Assembly (NCBI RefSeq): GCF_003264365.1
Contig: NZ_PYAK01000049.1
Span: forward strand, 1 to 45,306
DNA: 45,306 nucleotides
Source: Micromonospora noduli
Lineage (GTDB): Bacteria > Actinomycetota > Actinomycetes > Mycobacteriales > Micromonosporaceae
Direction of reading: 5' to 3'
The stretch's first letter is position 1; every line of letters starts with the position of its first letter. Below, one piece after another: positions 24,529 to 33,719 of this stretch. The notes beneath the pieces were generated by a model. That model saw only the letters and a list, made by a program, of their open reading frames with translations, made no database searches and was not told the origin of the DNA. Made by a program: the position numbers and the translations under genes.

Positions 24529-25665
24529 ATGAGCGACATCGCGATCCGCCCGTTCCGCGCCGAGATCCCGCAGACCGCCCTCGACGACCTGGCCGCCCGG
24601 CTGGACCGCACCCTCTGGCCCGCCGACCTGCCCGGCGCCGGCGACTCGTACGGGATGAGCAACGACCGGGTGCGCGACCTCGTCGACCGGTGGCGAGGCG
24701 GGTTCGACTGGCGTGCCGTCGAGGCCCGCCTGAACGCTCACCCGCAGTTCGTTACCGAGATCGACGGCGAGCAGATCCACTTCCTGCATGTCCGGTCGTC
24801 CCGGCCGGACGCCACGGCGCTGGTGCTCACCCACGGCTGGCCCGGTTCGGTGCTGGAGTACCTCGATGTGATCGCCCCGCTCACCGAGCCGACCGACCCG
24901 GACGCGCCGGCCTTCCACGTGGTCGTCCCGTCACTGCCGGGCTTCGGCTTCTCCGGCCCGACCCGCAGCGCCGGCTGGAACCGGTACCGCATCGCCCGCG
25001 CCTGGGCCGAGCTGATGGACCGACTGGGGTACGACAGCTACGGCGCGGTCGGCAACGACGCCGGCTCGATGATCGCGCCGGAGCTGGGCCGGGTCGATCC
25101 GGAGCGGGTGCTCGGCGTTCACGTCACCCAACTCTTCTCGTTCCCCTCGGGCGACCCGGCCGAGTTCGCCGGCCTCTCCGAGGCCGACCAGGCGGCGCTC
25201 GGGCACCTCCAGTGGTTCTACGAGAACAAGTTCTCCTTCAACCAGGTGCACAGTCAGCAGCCGCAGACCCTGGCGTTCGCGCTGGCCGACTCGCCGGTGG
25301 GGCTGCTCGCCTGGAACGCCCAACTCTTCGACGAGAGCCTGGACGCCGACTTCATCCTGGCCAACGTGGCGCTCTACTGGTTCACCGGCACGGCCGCCTC
25401 GGCGATCCGGCTCTACTGGGAGGACGCACACGCCGGCGAGCCGCCGACCGATCCGACCACCGCCCCGACCGCGCTGGCCATGTTCCCCGGCGACTTCCAG
25501 TCCATCCGCCGCTTCGCCGATCGGGACCACGCGAACATCGTCCGGTGGACGGCGTACGAGACCGATGTCGACGGCCGGGGCGACGTCGGCGGCCACTACG
25601 CGGCCCACCAGGCCACCGAGGTGCTGGTCGCCGACATCCGCGAGTTCTTCGCCAGCCTCCGCTGA
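24529..25665 (+). CDS. Alpha/beta-fold epoxide hydrolase (EHN type)
   Basis: 378-aa hydrolase. The N-terminal EHN region (IRPFRAEIPQTALDDLAARLDRTLWP, 6-31) is typical of microsomal-type epoxide hydrolases. The alpha/beta core has HGWPGS (102-107, oxyanion hole), nucleophile D177 in GNDAGS, and a C-terminal GGHYAAHQATE with the likely catalytic His. Such enzymes open epoxides to diols; many annotated bacterial members act in detoxification or specialised metabolism with unknown substrates. AAGGAG 7 nt before the ATG at 24529 fixes the start. It is controlled in all likelihood by the divergent TetR protein. Confidence 0.9.
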   Translation: MSDIAIRPFRAEIPQTALDDLAARLDRTLWPADLPGAGDSYGMSNDRVRDLVDRWRGGFDWRAVEARLNAHPQFVTEIDGEQIHFLHVRSSRPDATALVLTHGWPGSVLEYLDVIAPLTEPTDPDAPAFHVVVPSLPGFGFSGPTRSAGWNRYRIARAWAELMDRLGYDSYGAVGNDAGSMIAPELGRVDPERVLGVHVTQLFSFPSGDPAEFAGLSEADQAALGHLQWFYENKFSFNQVHSQQPQTLAFALADSPVGLLAWNAQLFDESLDADFILANVALYWFTGTAASAIRLYWEDAHAGEPPTDPTTAPTALAMFPGDFQSIRRFADRDHANIVRWTAYETDVDGRGDVGGHYAAHQATEVLVADIREFFASLR

Positions 25666-25811
25666 CCCGAAATTGATCGGTGCCCGCTCCGCTCGACCGG
25701 GGCGGGCGCCAGCCGCTTGATCCACTCGGCTTTCAGAAAGTCGCGGTATCCGGACCGGGCAGGCCAGGGGAGGGCTGTTCCTCCAAGATCTGCGCTCTGT
25801 TCACGAAGCGG

Positions 25812-25817
25812 TAGCCT
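25812..25817 (+). promoter_or_regulatory. -10 box of a leaderless promoter
   Basis: TAGCCT (TANNNT pattern) ends exactly six bases before the GTG of the antiporter regulatory subunit, and no ribosome binding site is present. This is the standard layout of actinobacterial leaderless transcripts. Confidence 0.6.
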
Positions 25818-25823
25818 TGGAGG

Positions 25824-26324
25824 GTGCGAGTACGTGTCGAGCAGACCGCCTTACCCGGGATCGGGGTACGTCACGATCTGGTGACGGAGTCCGGACGTCG
25901 CCTGGGCGTCGTTTCCCACCGCAATGGCCGCCGTGATCTCGTTCTCTACGATCCCGATGACCCCGACGCCTGCCAGTCGGACATTCCGCTGACCGATGAC
26001 GAGGCCGAGGCTCTGGCCGACATCCTCGGCGCGTCGCTGATGCTCGGCCAGCTCTCCGGGCTCCGCGAGCAGGCCGCCGGTCTGCTCACCGAGCAGATCG
26101 CCATCACGGCCGGGTCCCCGTACGTCAACCGGAAGCTCGGGGACACCAAGGCGCGTACCCGCACCAGCGCCTCCATCGTGGCTGTACTGCGTGAAGGCGA
26201 AGTGATCGTCTCGCCACTCCCCTCCTTCCGCTTCGCGGCCGGCGATGTGGTGGTCGTTGTCGGGACCCGTAGAGGTCTCGACGGCGTGTCCGCCATCCTC
26301 GCCGACAGTGACCCGGACGGCTGA
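25824..26324 (+). CDS. K+/H+ antiporter regulatory subunit (KhtT-like, TrkA-C domain)
   Basis: 166-aa cytosolic protein: an N-terminal alpha/beta domain (1-60, VRVEQTALPGIGVRHDLVTESGRRLGVV) and an RCK_C/TrkA-C domain (about 85-162, SIVAVLREGEVIVSPLPSFRFAAGDVVVVVGTRRGL). This matches KhtT, which gates the KhtU cation:proton antiporter and in other bacteria binds nucleotides such as c-di-AMP. The antiporter gene starts 5 bp after its stop, so the pair is an operon. Leaderless GTG start. Confidence 0.9.
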   Translation: MRVRVEQTALPGIGVRHDLVTESGRRLGVVSHRNGRRDLVLYDPDDPDACQSDIPLTDDEAEALADILGASLMLGQLSGLREQAAGLLTEQIAITAGSPYVNRKLGDTKARTRTSASIVAVLREGEVIVSPLPSFRFAAGDVVVVVGTRRGLDGVSAILADSDPDG

Positions 26325-26329
26325 GGCGG

Positions 26330-27544
26330 ATGCACGATTCCACCACTCTGCTCGTCGAAGTCGGCGCGCTGCTGTTGCTGCTTGGCGTCCTCGGTCGGCT
26401 GAGCCGCCGGGTAGGCCTGTCACCCATCCCCCTCTACCTGCTCGCCGGGCTGGCCTTCGGGCACGGTGGGCTACTTCCGCTCGCCGCCAGCGAGGAGTTC
26501 TTCGCGGTGGGCGCCGAGATCGGCGTCATCCTGCTGCTGGTGATGCTCGGCCTGGAGTACTCGGCCAACGAACTGGTCGGCAACCTCCGGTCGGCGGCCC
26601 CGGCCGGGCTGATCGACGGCGTGTTCAACGCGCTGCCCGGCGCGGCCTTCGCCCTGCTGCTCGGCTGGGACTGGGTCGCCGCCCTGGTGCTCGGCGGCAT
26701 CACCTGGGTCTCCTCCTCCGGCGTGATCGCCAAGGTCCTCGCCGACCTGGGACGACTCGGTAACCGGGAAACCCCGGTGATCCTGTCGGTCCTCGTGATC
26801 GAGGACCTGGCGATGGCGCTCTACCTGCCGCTGGTCACTGCCGTGCTGGCCGGCACCGGCCTGCTCGGTGGCGGCATCGCACTCGCCGTCGCGGTGGGCA
26901 CTGTGCTGCTCGTGCTGGTCGTCGCCATCCGGTACGGCCACCTCATCTCCTCCGCCCTGTCGGCGAAGGACCCGGAGGCGCTGCTGCTCGGCGTACTCGG
27001 TCTGACTCTGCTGATCGCCGGGCTCGCGGCGAAGCTCCAGGTGTCGGCGGCGGTCGGCGCGTTCCTGGTCGGCATCGCGCTCTCCGGCCCGGTGGCTCAC
27101 CACGCGACCGAGTTGCTCTCGCCGCTGCGGGACCTGTTCGCGGCGGTGTTCTTCGTCTTCTTCGGCCTGGTCACCGATCCACGGGACATCCCGCCGGTGC
27201 TGCTGCCGGCGCTCGGGTTGGCCGTGGTCACCATGGCGACGAAGACGCTCACCGGCTACCTTGCCGCCCGCCGGGTCGGCATCGCGGAACCCGGTCGTTG
27301 GCGTGCCGGCCTGGCACTCGTACCCCGAGGTGAGTTCTCCATCGTCATCGCCGGTCTCGCGGTGGCTGCCGGGAGCGTCGAGCCGCGGTTGGCAGCGCTG
27401 GCCGCGACGTACGTCCTGATCACCGTGGTGACCGGGCCGATCCTGGCTCGGCTGCCCGATTTCCCGTGGTTCAAGCGGTGGCTGCGCAACCGCGCGGCGG
27501 CCCAACGGCGGGAGCCGATCCCGGTCGTCGACTCACCGCACTGA
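26330..27544 (+). CDS. CPA2-family cation:proton antiporter (KhtU/KefB-like)
   Basis: 404-aa integral membrane protein with about 12 hydrophobic segments of the Na+/H+ exchanger fold. The MLGLEYSANELV and VSSSGVIAKVLADL regions correspond to conserved CPA2 core helices; LVIEDLAMALYLPL carries the acidic ion-binding ED site, and LVPRGEFSIVIAGLA is the conserved late helix. There is no cytosolic RCK domain on the protein itself; that role falls to the KhtT-like partner 5 bp upstream. The likely role is K+ (or Na+) efflux coupled to H+ uptake for pH and osmotic control. Its last 12 bp overlap the convergent acetyltransferase gene. Confidence 0.92.
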   Translation: MHDSTTLLVEVGALLLLLGVLGRLSRRVGLSPIPLYLLAGLAFGHGGLLPLAASEEFFAVGAEIGVILLLVMLGLEYSANELVGNLRSAAPAGLIDGVFNALPGAAFALLLGWDWVAALVLGGITWVSSSGVIAKVLADLGRLGNRETPVILSVLVIEDLAMALYLPLVTAVLAGTGLLGGGIALAVAVGTVLLVLVVAIRYGHLISSALSAKDPEALLLGVLGLTLLIAGLAAKLQVSAAVGAFLVGIALSGPVAHHATELLSPLRDLFAAVFFVFFGLVTDPRDIPPVLLPALGLAVVTMATKTLTGYLAARRVGIAEPGRWRAGLALVPRGEFSIVIAGLAVAAGSVEPRLAALAATYVLITVVTGPILARLPDFPWFKRWLRNRAAAQRREPIPVVDSPH

Positions 27545-27991
27545 GCTCCACCTGAATGCCGCGGCGGCGTGGGTCGCACCCTCGCGGAGGTAGAAGCGGT
27601 GCGCCTCGGCCCGGGCGAGGCCGGACTCCAGGAAGACGTAGTCGGCACCCTGCTCGCGCGCCCACGCCCTGACCGCTGCCAGGAGGCTGGAGCCGACACC
27701 CCGGGAGCGCCACTCGGGGTGCACGGCGAGATCCTCGATCGAAGCCCGACGGCCGAAGCGCACCGAGAGGATGTCCACGTAGACGCTGGCCACACCGACC
27801 AACTGATCTTTATCGGATCGCGCGGCGAAGAGTGCGACGTCCTCGTGGGCGAGCAATTGGGCGGTCCGCTCGACGGCGCGGTCGCGGTCCCAATCTTCGG
27901 GACGGCTGCCGGGAGGGGCGAAAAGCCACTCCAGTCCCGAGACGAACTGGGCCTCGGCGCCCCGCCGGAACCGTCGAACATGGATCGTCAT
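27533..27991 (-). CDS. GNAT-family N-acetyltransferase
   Basis: 152-aa GNAT protein. The acetyl-CoA loop is visible in IEDLAVHPEWRSRGVGSSLLAAVRAWA (about 86-112, R-x-x-G-x-G/S form RSRGVGS), followed by YVFLESGLARAEAHRFYLREG typical of motif B. The acceptor is not predictable. It is convergent with the antiporter gene with a 12-bp overlap of 3' ends and no room for a terminator. Confidence 0.9.
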   Translation of the reverse strand: MTIHVRRFRRGAEAQFVSGLEWLFAPPGSRPEDWDRDRAVERTAQLLAHEDVALFAARSDKDQLVGVASVYVDILSVRFGRRASIEDLAVHPEWRSRGVGSSLLAAVRAWAREQGADYVFLESGLARAEAHRFYLREGATHAAAAFRWSSVR

Positions 27992-28163
27992 AGGGGCATC
28001 ATCGGCTGCCCCGTCGATGCGGTGGAACCGCCCATGCCAACGGTTGCGGAATTGCTCCCGACGGGGACTACCGCAGCACCCGGCGGCGGGTTACCGTTTC
28101 GCCCCAGCAGCCACGATCCGCAGGCAGCGTTGCCAGACGCGGGCGAGAGCGGAAGGTTGGCCG

Positions 28164-28595
28164 GTGAGCGTGCAGGAGTCGACGTTCCACGGCTTCGCCA
28201 ACCCCGTCGATCCGACTCCGGCGGAGTTGCGAGCTTGGGCGTACAAGCCCGATTCGGTGCCGTTGGCCTCGATGCCACCCGACTGGGACCTGCTGGTCTC
28301 CGGCGACCGGCTGGTGTTGACACTCTTCGACTTAGCGATGGATCCAACCTGCCCGGCCCGACGTTTCGCGCTGCACTGCCTCTACATCTACGCGGCCGAC
28401 GGCATCCGGACCAACTTCCGCGCCCACCCCAAGCGGCGCTTCCGCAAGCTCGTCGAACAGGCCGAGCGTGACGGCGACGAGCTGATGAGGGTCTGGGCGC
28501 ACAACGGCCGGGTGCTGTTGGCCCGACCGGAGCTCTTCGTCTACCGGGACTGGTGCGAGGGCGGCCTGGTCCGCGAAAACCGCCGCCTCGGCTGA
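28164..28595 (+). CDS. Conserved protein of unknown function, 143 aa
   Basis: Soluble protein with conserved-looking Trp/Asp positions: AELRAWAYKP, MPPDWDLLVSGDRLVLTLFDLAMDPTCPARRFALHCLYIYAADGIRTN and LFVYRDWCEGG. I recall similar unannotated proteins in other actinobacteria (DWDL, C-P-x-R, D-x-W-C pattern) but no assigned role. GGAAGG (28151-28156) 7 nt before the GTG at 28164 picks this start over the longer open frame. There is a 172-bp spacer from the divergent acetyltransferase gene. Confidence 0.72.
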   Translation: MSVQESTFHGFANPVDPTPAELRAWAYKPDSVPLASMPPDWDLLVSGDRLVLTLFDLAMDPTCPARRFALHCLYIYAADGIRTNFRAHPKRRFRKLVEQAERDGDELMRVWAHNGRVLLARPELFVYRDWCEGGLVRENRRLG

Positions 28596-28707
28596 GACGG
28601 CTCAGGGTGGCCGGCTTCCTTGCCCGCGGCGGCGGGGTGTTGTTGCTGTGTGCGGCCCTTTGGAGCTGATGTCGCAAACGATTCACGCCCGCACTTCCGA
28701 CGGCGAA

Positions 28708-28738
28708 CGGGCCGGGACCCCCCGTGGGTCCCGGCCCG
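28708..28738. terminator. Terminator hairpin between the 143-aa and 64-aa genes
   Basis: Perfect 13-bp stem (28708-28720 with 28726-28738) with a 5-nt loop, between convergent genes, so it can serve both. Confidence 0.75.
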
Positions 28739-28753
28739 CACGTCGGTCACCGG

Positions 28754-28948
28754 TCAGTCCTGCTTGCGTTCCGTCTCGGCTCGGCCCCGTTCGCCGGTAT
28801 GGTCGCCGTCTTCGGCGAACCGGCCCGCGATGATCCGGTCCCGGTAGGTCCCGTCGGTCACCTTGTCGAACTTCTTGCGGACGGTCTCGGCCAGGTTCTC
28901 CAACCGGTCCTCGGTCTGCTGGGCCACCTTCTTCGCCGGTTCCGCCAT
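28754..28948 (-). CDS. Small charged helical protein, 64 aa
   Basis: Hydrophilic, helix-forming protein (KKVAQQTEDRLENLAETVRKKF, then KVTDGTYRDRI). It weakly recalls the short MT0933/Rv0909-type antitoxin-like proteins with a K-x-T-x-G-x-Y/H-x-D-x-I core, but no toxin partner is adjacent and the match is by eye only. GGGGGAG precedes the ATG. It lies downstream of and in line with the dnaK operon but behind that operon's terminator. Confidence 0.6.
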   Translation of the reverse strand: MAEPAKKVAQQTEDRLENLAETVRKKFDKVTDGTYRDRIIAGRFAEDGDHTGERGRAETERKQD

Positions 28949-29018
28949 CGCTCCCCCATCGCCATGCCGGTAGGTCCGAATTGAGCCGATTGGACCCTTG
29001 TCGACAGGCTAACCGAAG

Positions 29019-29058
29019 CGGCCCGGACCGCGCCGGGAATCCGGCACGGTCCGGGCCG
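29019..29058 (-). terminator. Terminator of the dnaK-grpE-dnaJ-hspR operon
   Basis: Two stacked perfect stems: 12 bp (29019-29030 with 29047-29058) and inner GCCGG/CCGGC (29032-29036 with 29041-29045), loop GAAT. It begins 27 bp after the hspR stop. Confidence 0.8.
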
Positions 29059-29085
29059 AGAAGACGGATCCGGGTGAGCGGCAGG

Positions 29086-29526
29086 TCAGCGATCGGGCGT
29101 CCGGCGGGGGCGCCACACCACCAGGGCGGTGGACGTGCGGTTGGTCGGCACCAGATCCCGGCCTGGGAAGCGGGCCAGCGACTCCAGCTCCGCCACCCGG
29201 CGGTACGCGGCGTCCAGCTCCGCCTCCAGCCGGGCCACCCGCTGCTGCGCCTGCTCCAGCAGCCGCTCCAGCCCGATGATCCGCTTGACGCCGGCCAGGT
29301 TGATCCCGTCGTCCTGGCTGAGCCGCTGCACCTCGCGCAGCAGCACCACGTCCCGGACGCTGTAGCGACGCCCGCCACCAGCGGCCCGGCCGGGCTGCAC
29401 CAGCCCCAGTCGGTCGTACTGGCGCAGGGTCTGCGGGTGCATCCCCGCCATCCGTGCCGCTACCGAGATCATCAGCACCTTGGCCTCGTAGGCAGGGTCG
29501 CCCGAACCGAGGAACTCGCCCGACAT
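29086..29526 (-). CDS. hspR: MerR-family heat-shock repressor HspR
   Basis: 146-aa repressor with a MerR-type helix-turn-helix and wing (about 19-50, ISVAARMAGMHPQTLRQYDRLGLVQPGR), the conserved RYSVRDVVLLREVQRLSQDDGINLAGVKRII, and a C-terminal coiled coil (LERLLEQAQQRVARLEAELDAAYRRVAELE). HspR binds HAIR operators with DnaK as corepressor and shuts off dnaK and clpB. The ATG at 29526 with GGAGGTG is preferred over the upstream in-frame start at 29547. It is last in the dnaK operon, 30 bp after dnaJ. Matching operators are at 23760 and 33590 in this window. Confidence 0.95.
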   Translation of the reverse strand: MSGEFLGSGDPAYEAKVLMISVAARMAGMHPQTLRQYDRLGLVQPGRAAGGGRRYSVRDVVLLREVQRLSQDDGINLAGVKRIIGLERLLEQAQQRVARLEAELDAAYRRVAELESLARFPGRDLVPTNRTSTALVVWRPRRTPDR

Positions 29527-29556
29527 CCCGCTCACCTCCGCGTCCATTCCACCGGA

Positions 29557-30741
29557 CTAACTGACTCGACGCACCCGTGCGTCGAGATGTTCCCGGGCCG
29601 CCGGCGGGGTCTGCTCGGCGAACGACTCCAGCGCCGTGCGCGCCTCGTCCGACAACCGGGCCGGCACCACCACGTCCAGCGTGACCAGCAGGTCACCGGC
29701 CTGCCCGTCGCGGCGGACCACACCCTTGCCCCGGGCCCGCAGCACCCGCCCGCTCGGCGTCCCCGGCGGCACCCGCAGGGTCACCGCGCCGTCGAGCGTG
29801 GGCACCCGCAGGTCCGTGCCGAGCACAGCCTCCGCGAAGGTGACCGGCACGGTCAGCGTCAGGTCGTCTCCAGTACGCCCGAACAGCTCGTCCGGCCGAA
29901 CCTTGACGTGCACGAAGAGGTCGCCGGCTGGGCCACCGCGCTCGCCCGGCTCGCCACGCCCGGCCAGCCGGATGCGTTGACCGTCGGCCACACCGGCTGG
30001 GAAGCGCACGTTCATGGTGCGGGTCTTGGTGACACCGCCGCTGCCGTGGCACTCCGGGCACTTCTCCTCGACCACGGTGCCGACGCCCTGGCAGTTGCGG
30101 CACGGCTCGGAGAAGCTGAACGACCCCTGGTTGCGGGTCGTGACGCCGGCACCATGACAGACCGGGCAGGTACGCGGCTGGGTGCCGGGCTTGGCCCCGT
30201 TGCCGTGGCAGGTGTCACAGACTCCCGGCGCGCGCAGCGTCAGGGGCAGCGTCACTCCACGCACCGCGTCGCCGAAGTCCAGCGCCACCTCGGTCTCCAC
30301 GTCCCGACCACGGGCCGGACCGTGTGGTGCGGCCTGCCCACCGGCCTGACCGCCACTGAAGATCGAGCTGAAGAGGTCCTGGAAGCCGGCGCCGCCGAAG
30401 CGACGATCGCCGCCACCGCCTCCGCCGCCGAACATGTCGGAGACGTCGAACGGCATGCCGCCCGGCTGACCCCCACCCCGGGCGTTGCGCCGGAACGCGC
30501 CCGAGCCGAACAGCGAACGCATCTCGTCGTACTCGCGACGGCGGCCGCTGTCCGACAGCACGTTGTACGCCTCGGACGCGGCCTTGAACCGCTCCTCGGC
30601 CTTCGGGTCGCCCGGGTTGTGGTCCGGGTGCGACTCCCGGGCCACCTTGCGGTACGCCTTCTTGATGTCATCCGCGGAGGCGGCCTTGTCCACGCCGAGC
30701 ACGGCGTAGAAGTCCTTCTCGATCCAGTCCTTCGAACTCAC
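29557..30741 (-). CDS. dnaJ: Co-chaperone DnaJ
   Basis: 394-aa type I Hsp40: J domain (about 9-75) with HPD at 38-40, Gly/Phe-rich region, four CxxCxGxG zinc-finger repeats (CDTCHGNG, CPVCHGAG, CRNCQGVG, CPECHGSG) and the two C-terminal beta barrels. It stimulates DnaK ATPase and delivers clients. The N-terminus SSKDWIEKDFYAVLGV is that of the operon-linked DnaJ1 of actinobacteria. The GTG at 30741 follows GGAGGTGG. It is separated from grpE by 85 bp containing a large hairpin. Confidence 0.96.
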   Translation of the reverse strand: MSSKDWIEKDFYAVLGVDKAASADDIKKAYRKVARESHPDHNPGDPKAEERFKAASEAYNVLSDSGRRREYDEMRSLFGSGAFRRNARGGGQPGGMPFDVSDMFGGGGGGGDRRFGGAGFQDLFSSIFSGGQAGGQAAPHGPARGRDVETEVALDFGDAVRGVTLPLTLRAPGVCDTCHGNGAKPGTQPRTCPVCHGAGVTTRNQGSFSFSEPCRNCQGVGTVVEEKCPECHGSGGVTKTRTMNVRFPAGVADGQRIRLAGRGEPGERGGPAGDLFVHVKVRPDELFGRTGDDLTLTVPVTFAEAVLGTDLRVPTLDGAVTLRVPPGTPSGRVLRARGKGVVRRDGQAGDLLVTLDVVVPARLSDEARTALESFAEQTPPAAREHLDARVRRVS

Positions 30742-30771
30742 CGGTCCACCTCCTTCCGACCCTGGTGGCCC

Positions 30772-30810
30772 GGCCGTCCCGCCCACCGCTGAGCGGTGGG
30801 CGGGACGGCC
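30772..30810 (-). other. Intra-operon hairpin between grpE and dnaJ
   Basis: Perfect 17-bp GC stem (30772-30788 with 30794-30810), loop CTGAG, 16 bp after the grpE stop and about 30 bp before the dnaJ start. Strength equals the true terminators here. It could be a partial terminator or an RNA processing/stabilising element that sets dnaK-grpE above dnaJ-hspR. Confidence 0.7.
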
Positions 30811-30826
30811 CGGTCACTGTCTGGCA

Positions 30827-31582
30827 CTATTCCGGATCCGCGACCGCGACCAGCGCGGGGCGCAGCAGCCGCTCACCGAGCTGGTAGCCGCGTCGCATGA
30901 CCTGTATGCAGGTCGGCTCGCTGACGTCGGCCGAGGTCTGGTGCGCGACCGCCTCGTGCCGGGTCGGGTCGAACGGGTCGCCCTGCTCGCCGAAGGCGTT
31001 CAGGCCGAACTTGCCCAGCGCGGTGGTGAGTTGTTCCGCCACCGTGCCGAACGGCCCGACCAGGTCGCCGTGTTCCCGGGCCCGGTCCAGGTCGTCCAGG
31101 ATCGGCAGCAGCGCGGCCAGCACCGAGCCGGTCGCCTGCTCCTGTACGAGGCTGCGGTCGCGGTCGACCCGCTTGCGGTAGTTGGCGTACTCGGCCGACA
31201 CCCGCTGCAGATCCCGGGTCCGCTCGTCGAGGTCGGCCCGGAGCGCCTCCAGCTCGGCGCCGAGCGAGGTGCCCGTGCCGCCGCCGTCCACCGGCTGCGC
31301 CGGGGCGTCCACCACCGGCGGACCGGACGGCTCCGGCCCGTCGGTGGAGTTGACCTCGACCTCGATCTCGTCGACCACGACCTCGGCGTCCTCGACCAGA
31401 CCCTCGGCCGGCACACCGGTCTCCGCGTCGGCGGCGGTCCCCTCCGGCTCGGCGGTGTCGACGAGCTTGCGGTTGTTGCGGATGACGACCCGCTCCCCGT
31501 CGCCGGTCGGCTCCGTGGTCGCGGAGCCACCCGGCGTCGACCCGGTGTCGCCCGGGTCGGCGGCTCGTGGCTTCTGCGTCAT
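30827..31582 (-). CDS. grpE: Nucleotide exchange factor GrpE
   Basis: 251-aa protein. The first about 105 residues are acidic and disordered, then comes a long coiled coil (LEALRADLDERTRDLQRVSAEYANYRKRVDRDR) and the GrpE beta-domain (VLAALLPILDDLDRAREHGD, FDPTRHEAVAH, VMRRGYQLGERLLRPALVAV). It releases ADP from DnaK. The acidic N-terminal part is longer than in E. coli GrpE, as is common in actinobacteria. It is second in the operon, 48 bp after dnaK. Confidence 0.96.
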   Translation of the reverse strand: MTQKPRAADPGDTGSTPGGSATTEPTGDGERVVIRNNRKLVDTAEPEGTAADAETGVPAEGLVEDAEVVVDEIEVEVNSTDGPEPSGPPVVDAPAQPVDGGGTGTSLGAELEALRADLDERTRDLQRVSAEYANYRKRVDRDRSLVQEQATGSVLAALLPILDDLDRAREHGDLVGPFGTVAEQLTTALGKFGLNAFGEQGDPFDPTRHEAVAHQTSADVSEPTCIQVMRRGYQLGERLLRPALVAVADPE

Positions 31583-31630
31583 GCGGCTACCTCATCCCCT
31601 TCGCGGTGGAAACGTGGCGGAGGCCGACGG

Positions 31631-33499
<1,869 letters not shown>

Positions 33500-33589
33500 C
33501 TTCGCTTCCTCGCTTCGTAAGGTTGTGCAGGTGACGGGCATCGCCCGTGGGCTGCTGGCGAGCACCGCCCGCAGCGGGCCCCACCACAA

Positions 33590-33610
33590 GTTGAGTGAAC
33601 TTGACTCAAT
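33590..33610. promoter_or_regulatory. HAIR operator (HspR site) upstream of dnaK
   Basis: GTTGAGT-N7-ACTCAAT, matching the HspR consensus CTTGAGT-N7-ACTCAAG at 12 of 14 arm positions, with the right 7-bp spacer. It overlaps the downstream edge of the predicted dnaK -10 box, a good position for repression. Confidence 0.88.
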
Positions 33611-33636
33611 AGTGCCACGCGTTGGCCAATCGTCAA
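33609..33636 (-). promoter_or_regulatory. Predicted dnaK promoter
   Basis: Read on the minus strand: TTGACG (complement of 33631-33636), 16-bp spacer, then CACTAT (complement of 33609-33614). It is a vegetative-type promoter abutting the HAIR site. Confidence 0.5.
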
Positions 33637-33641
33637 GTTGA

Positions 33642-33662
33642 CTTGAGTCAACCCGACGCAAC
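33642..33662. promoter_or_regulatory. Second, imperfect HAIR-like site in the dnaK/GTPase spacer
   Basis: One perfect half CTTGAGT, a 7-bp spacer, then ACGCAAC (5 of 7 to the other half). Overlapping it is a GTTGACT/AGTCAAC inverted repeat with 2-bp spacing (33637-33652). It lies 58 bp before the divergent GTPase start, so it may affect both directions. Confidence 0.5.
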
Positions 33663-33719
33663 CCAGCCGTTATTACCGTCCGGTTGTCTTCCCTTGCATC
33701 GGTCGGGCACGCTTTAGCG

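Noticed and set aside
28754..28948. Toxin-antitoxin module
   Set aside because: The 64-aa protein only loosely recalls antitoxin-like proteins, and no toxin gene is adjacent.
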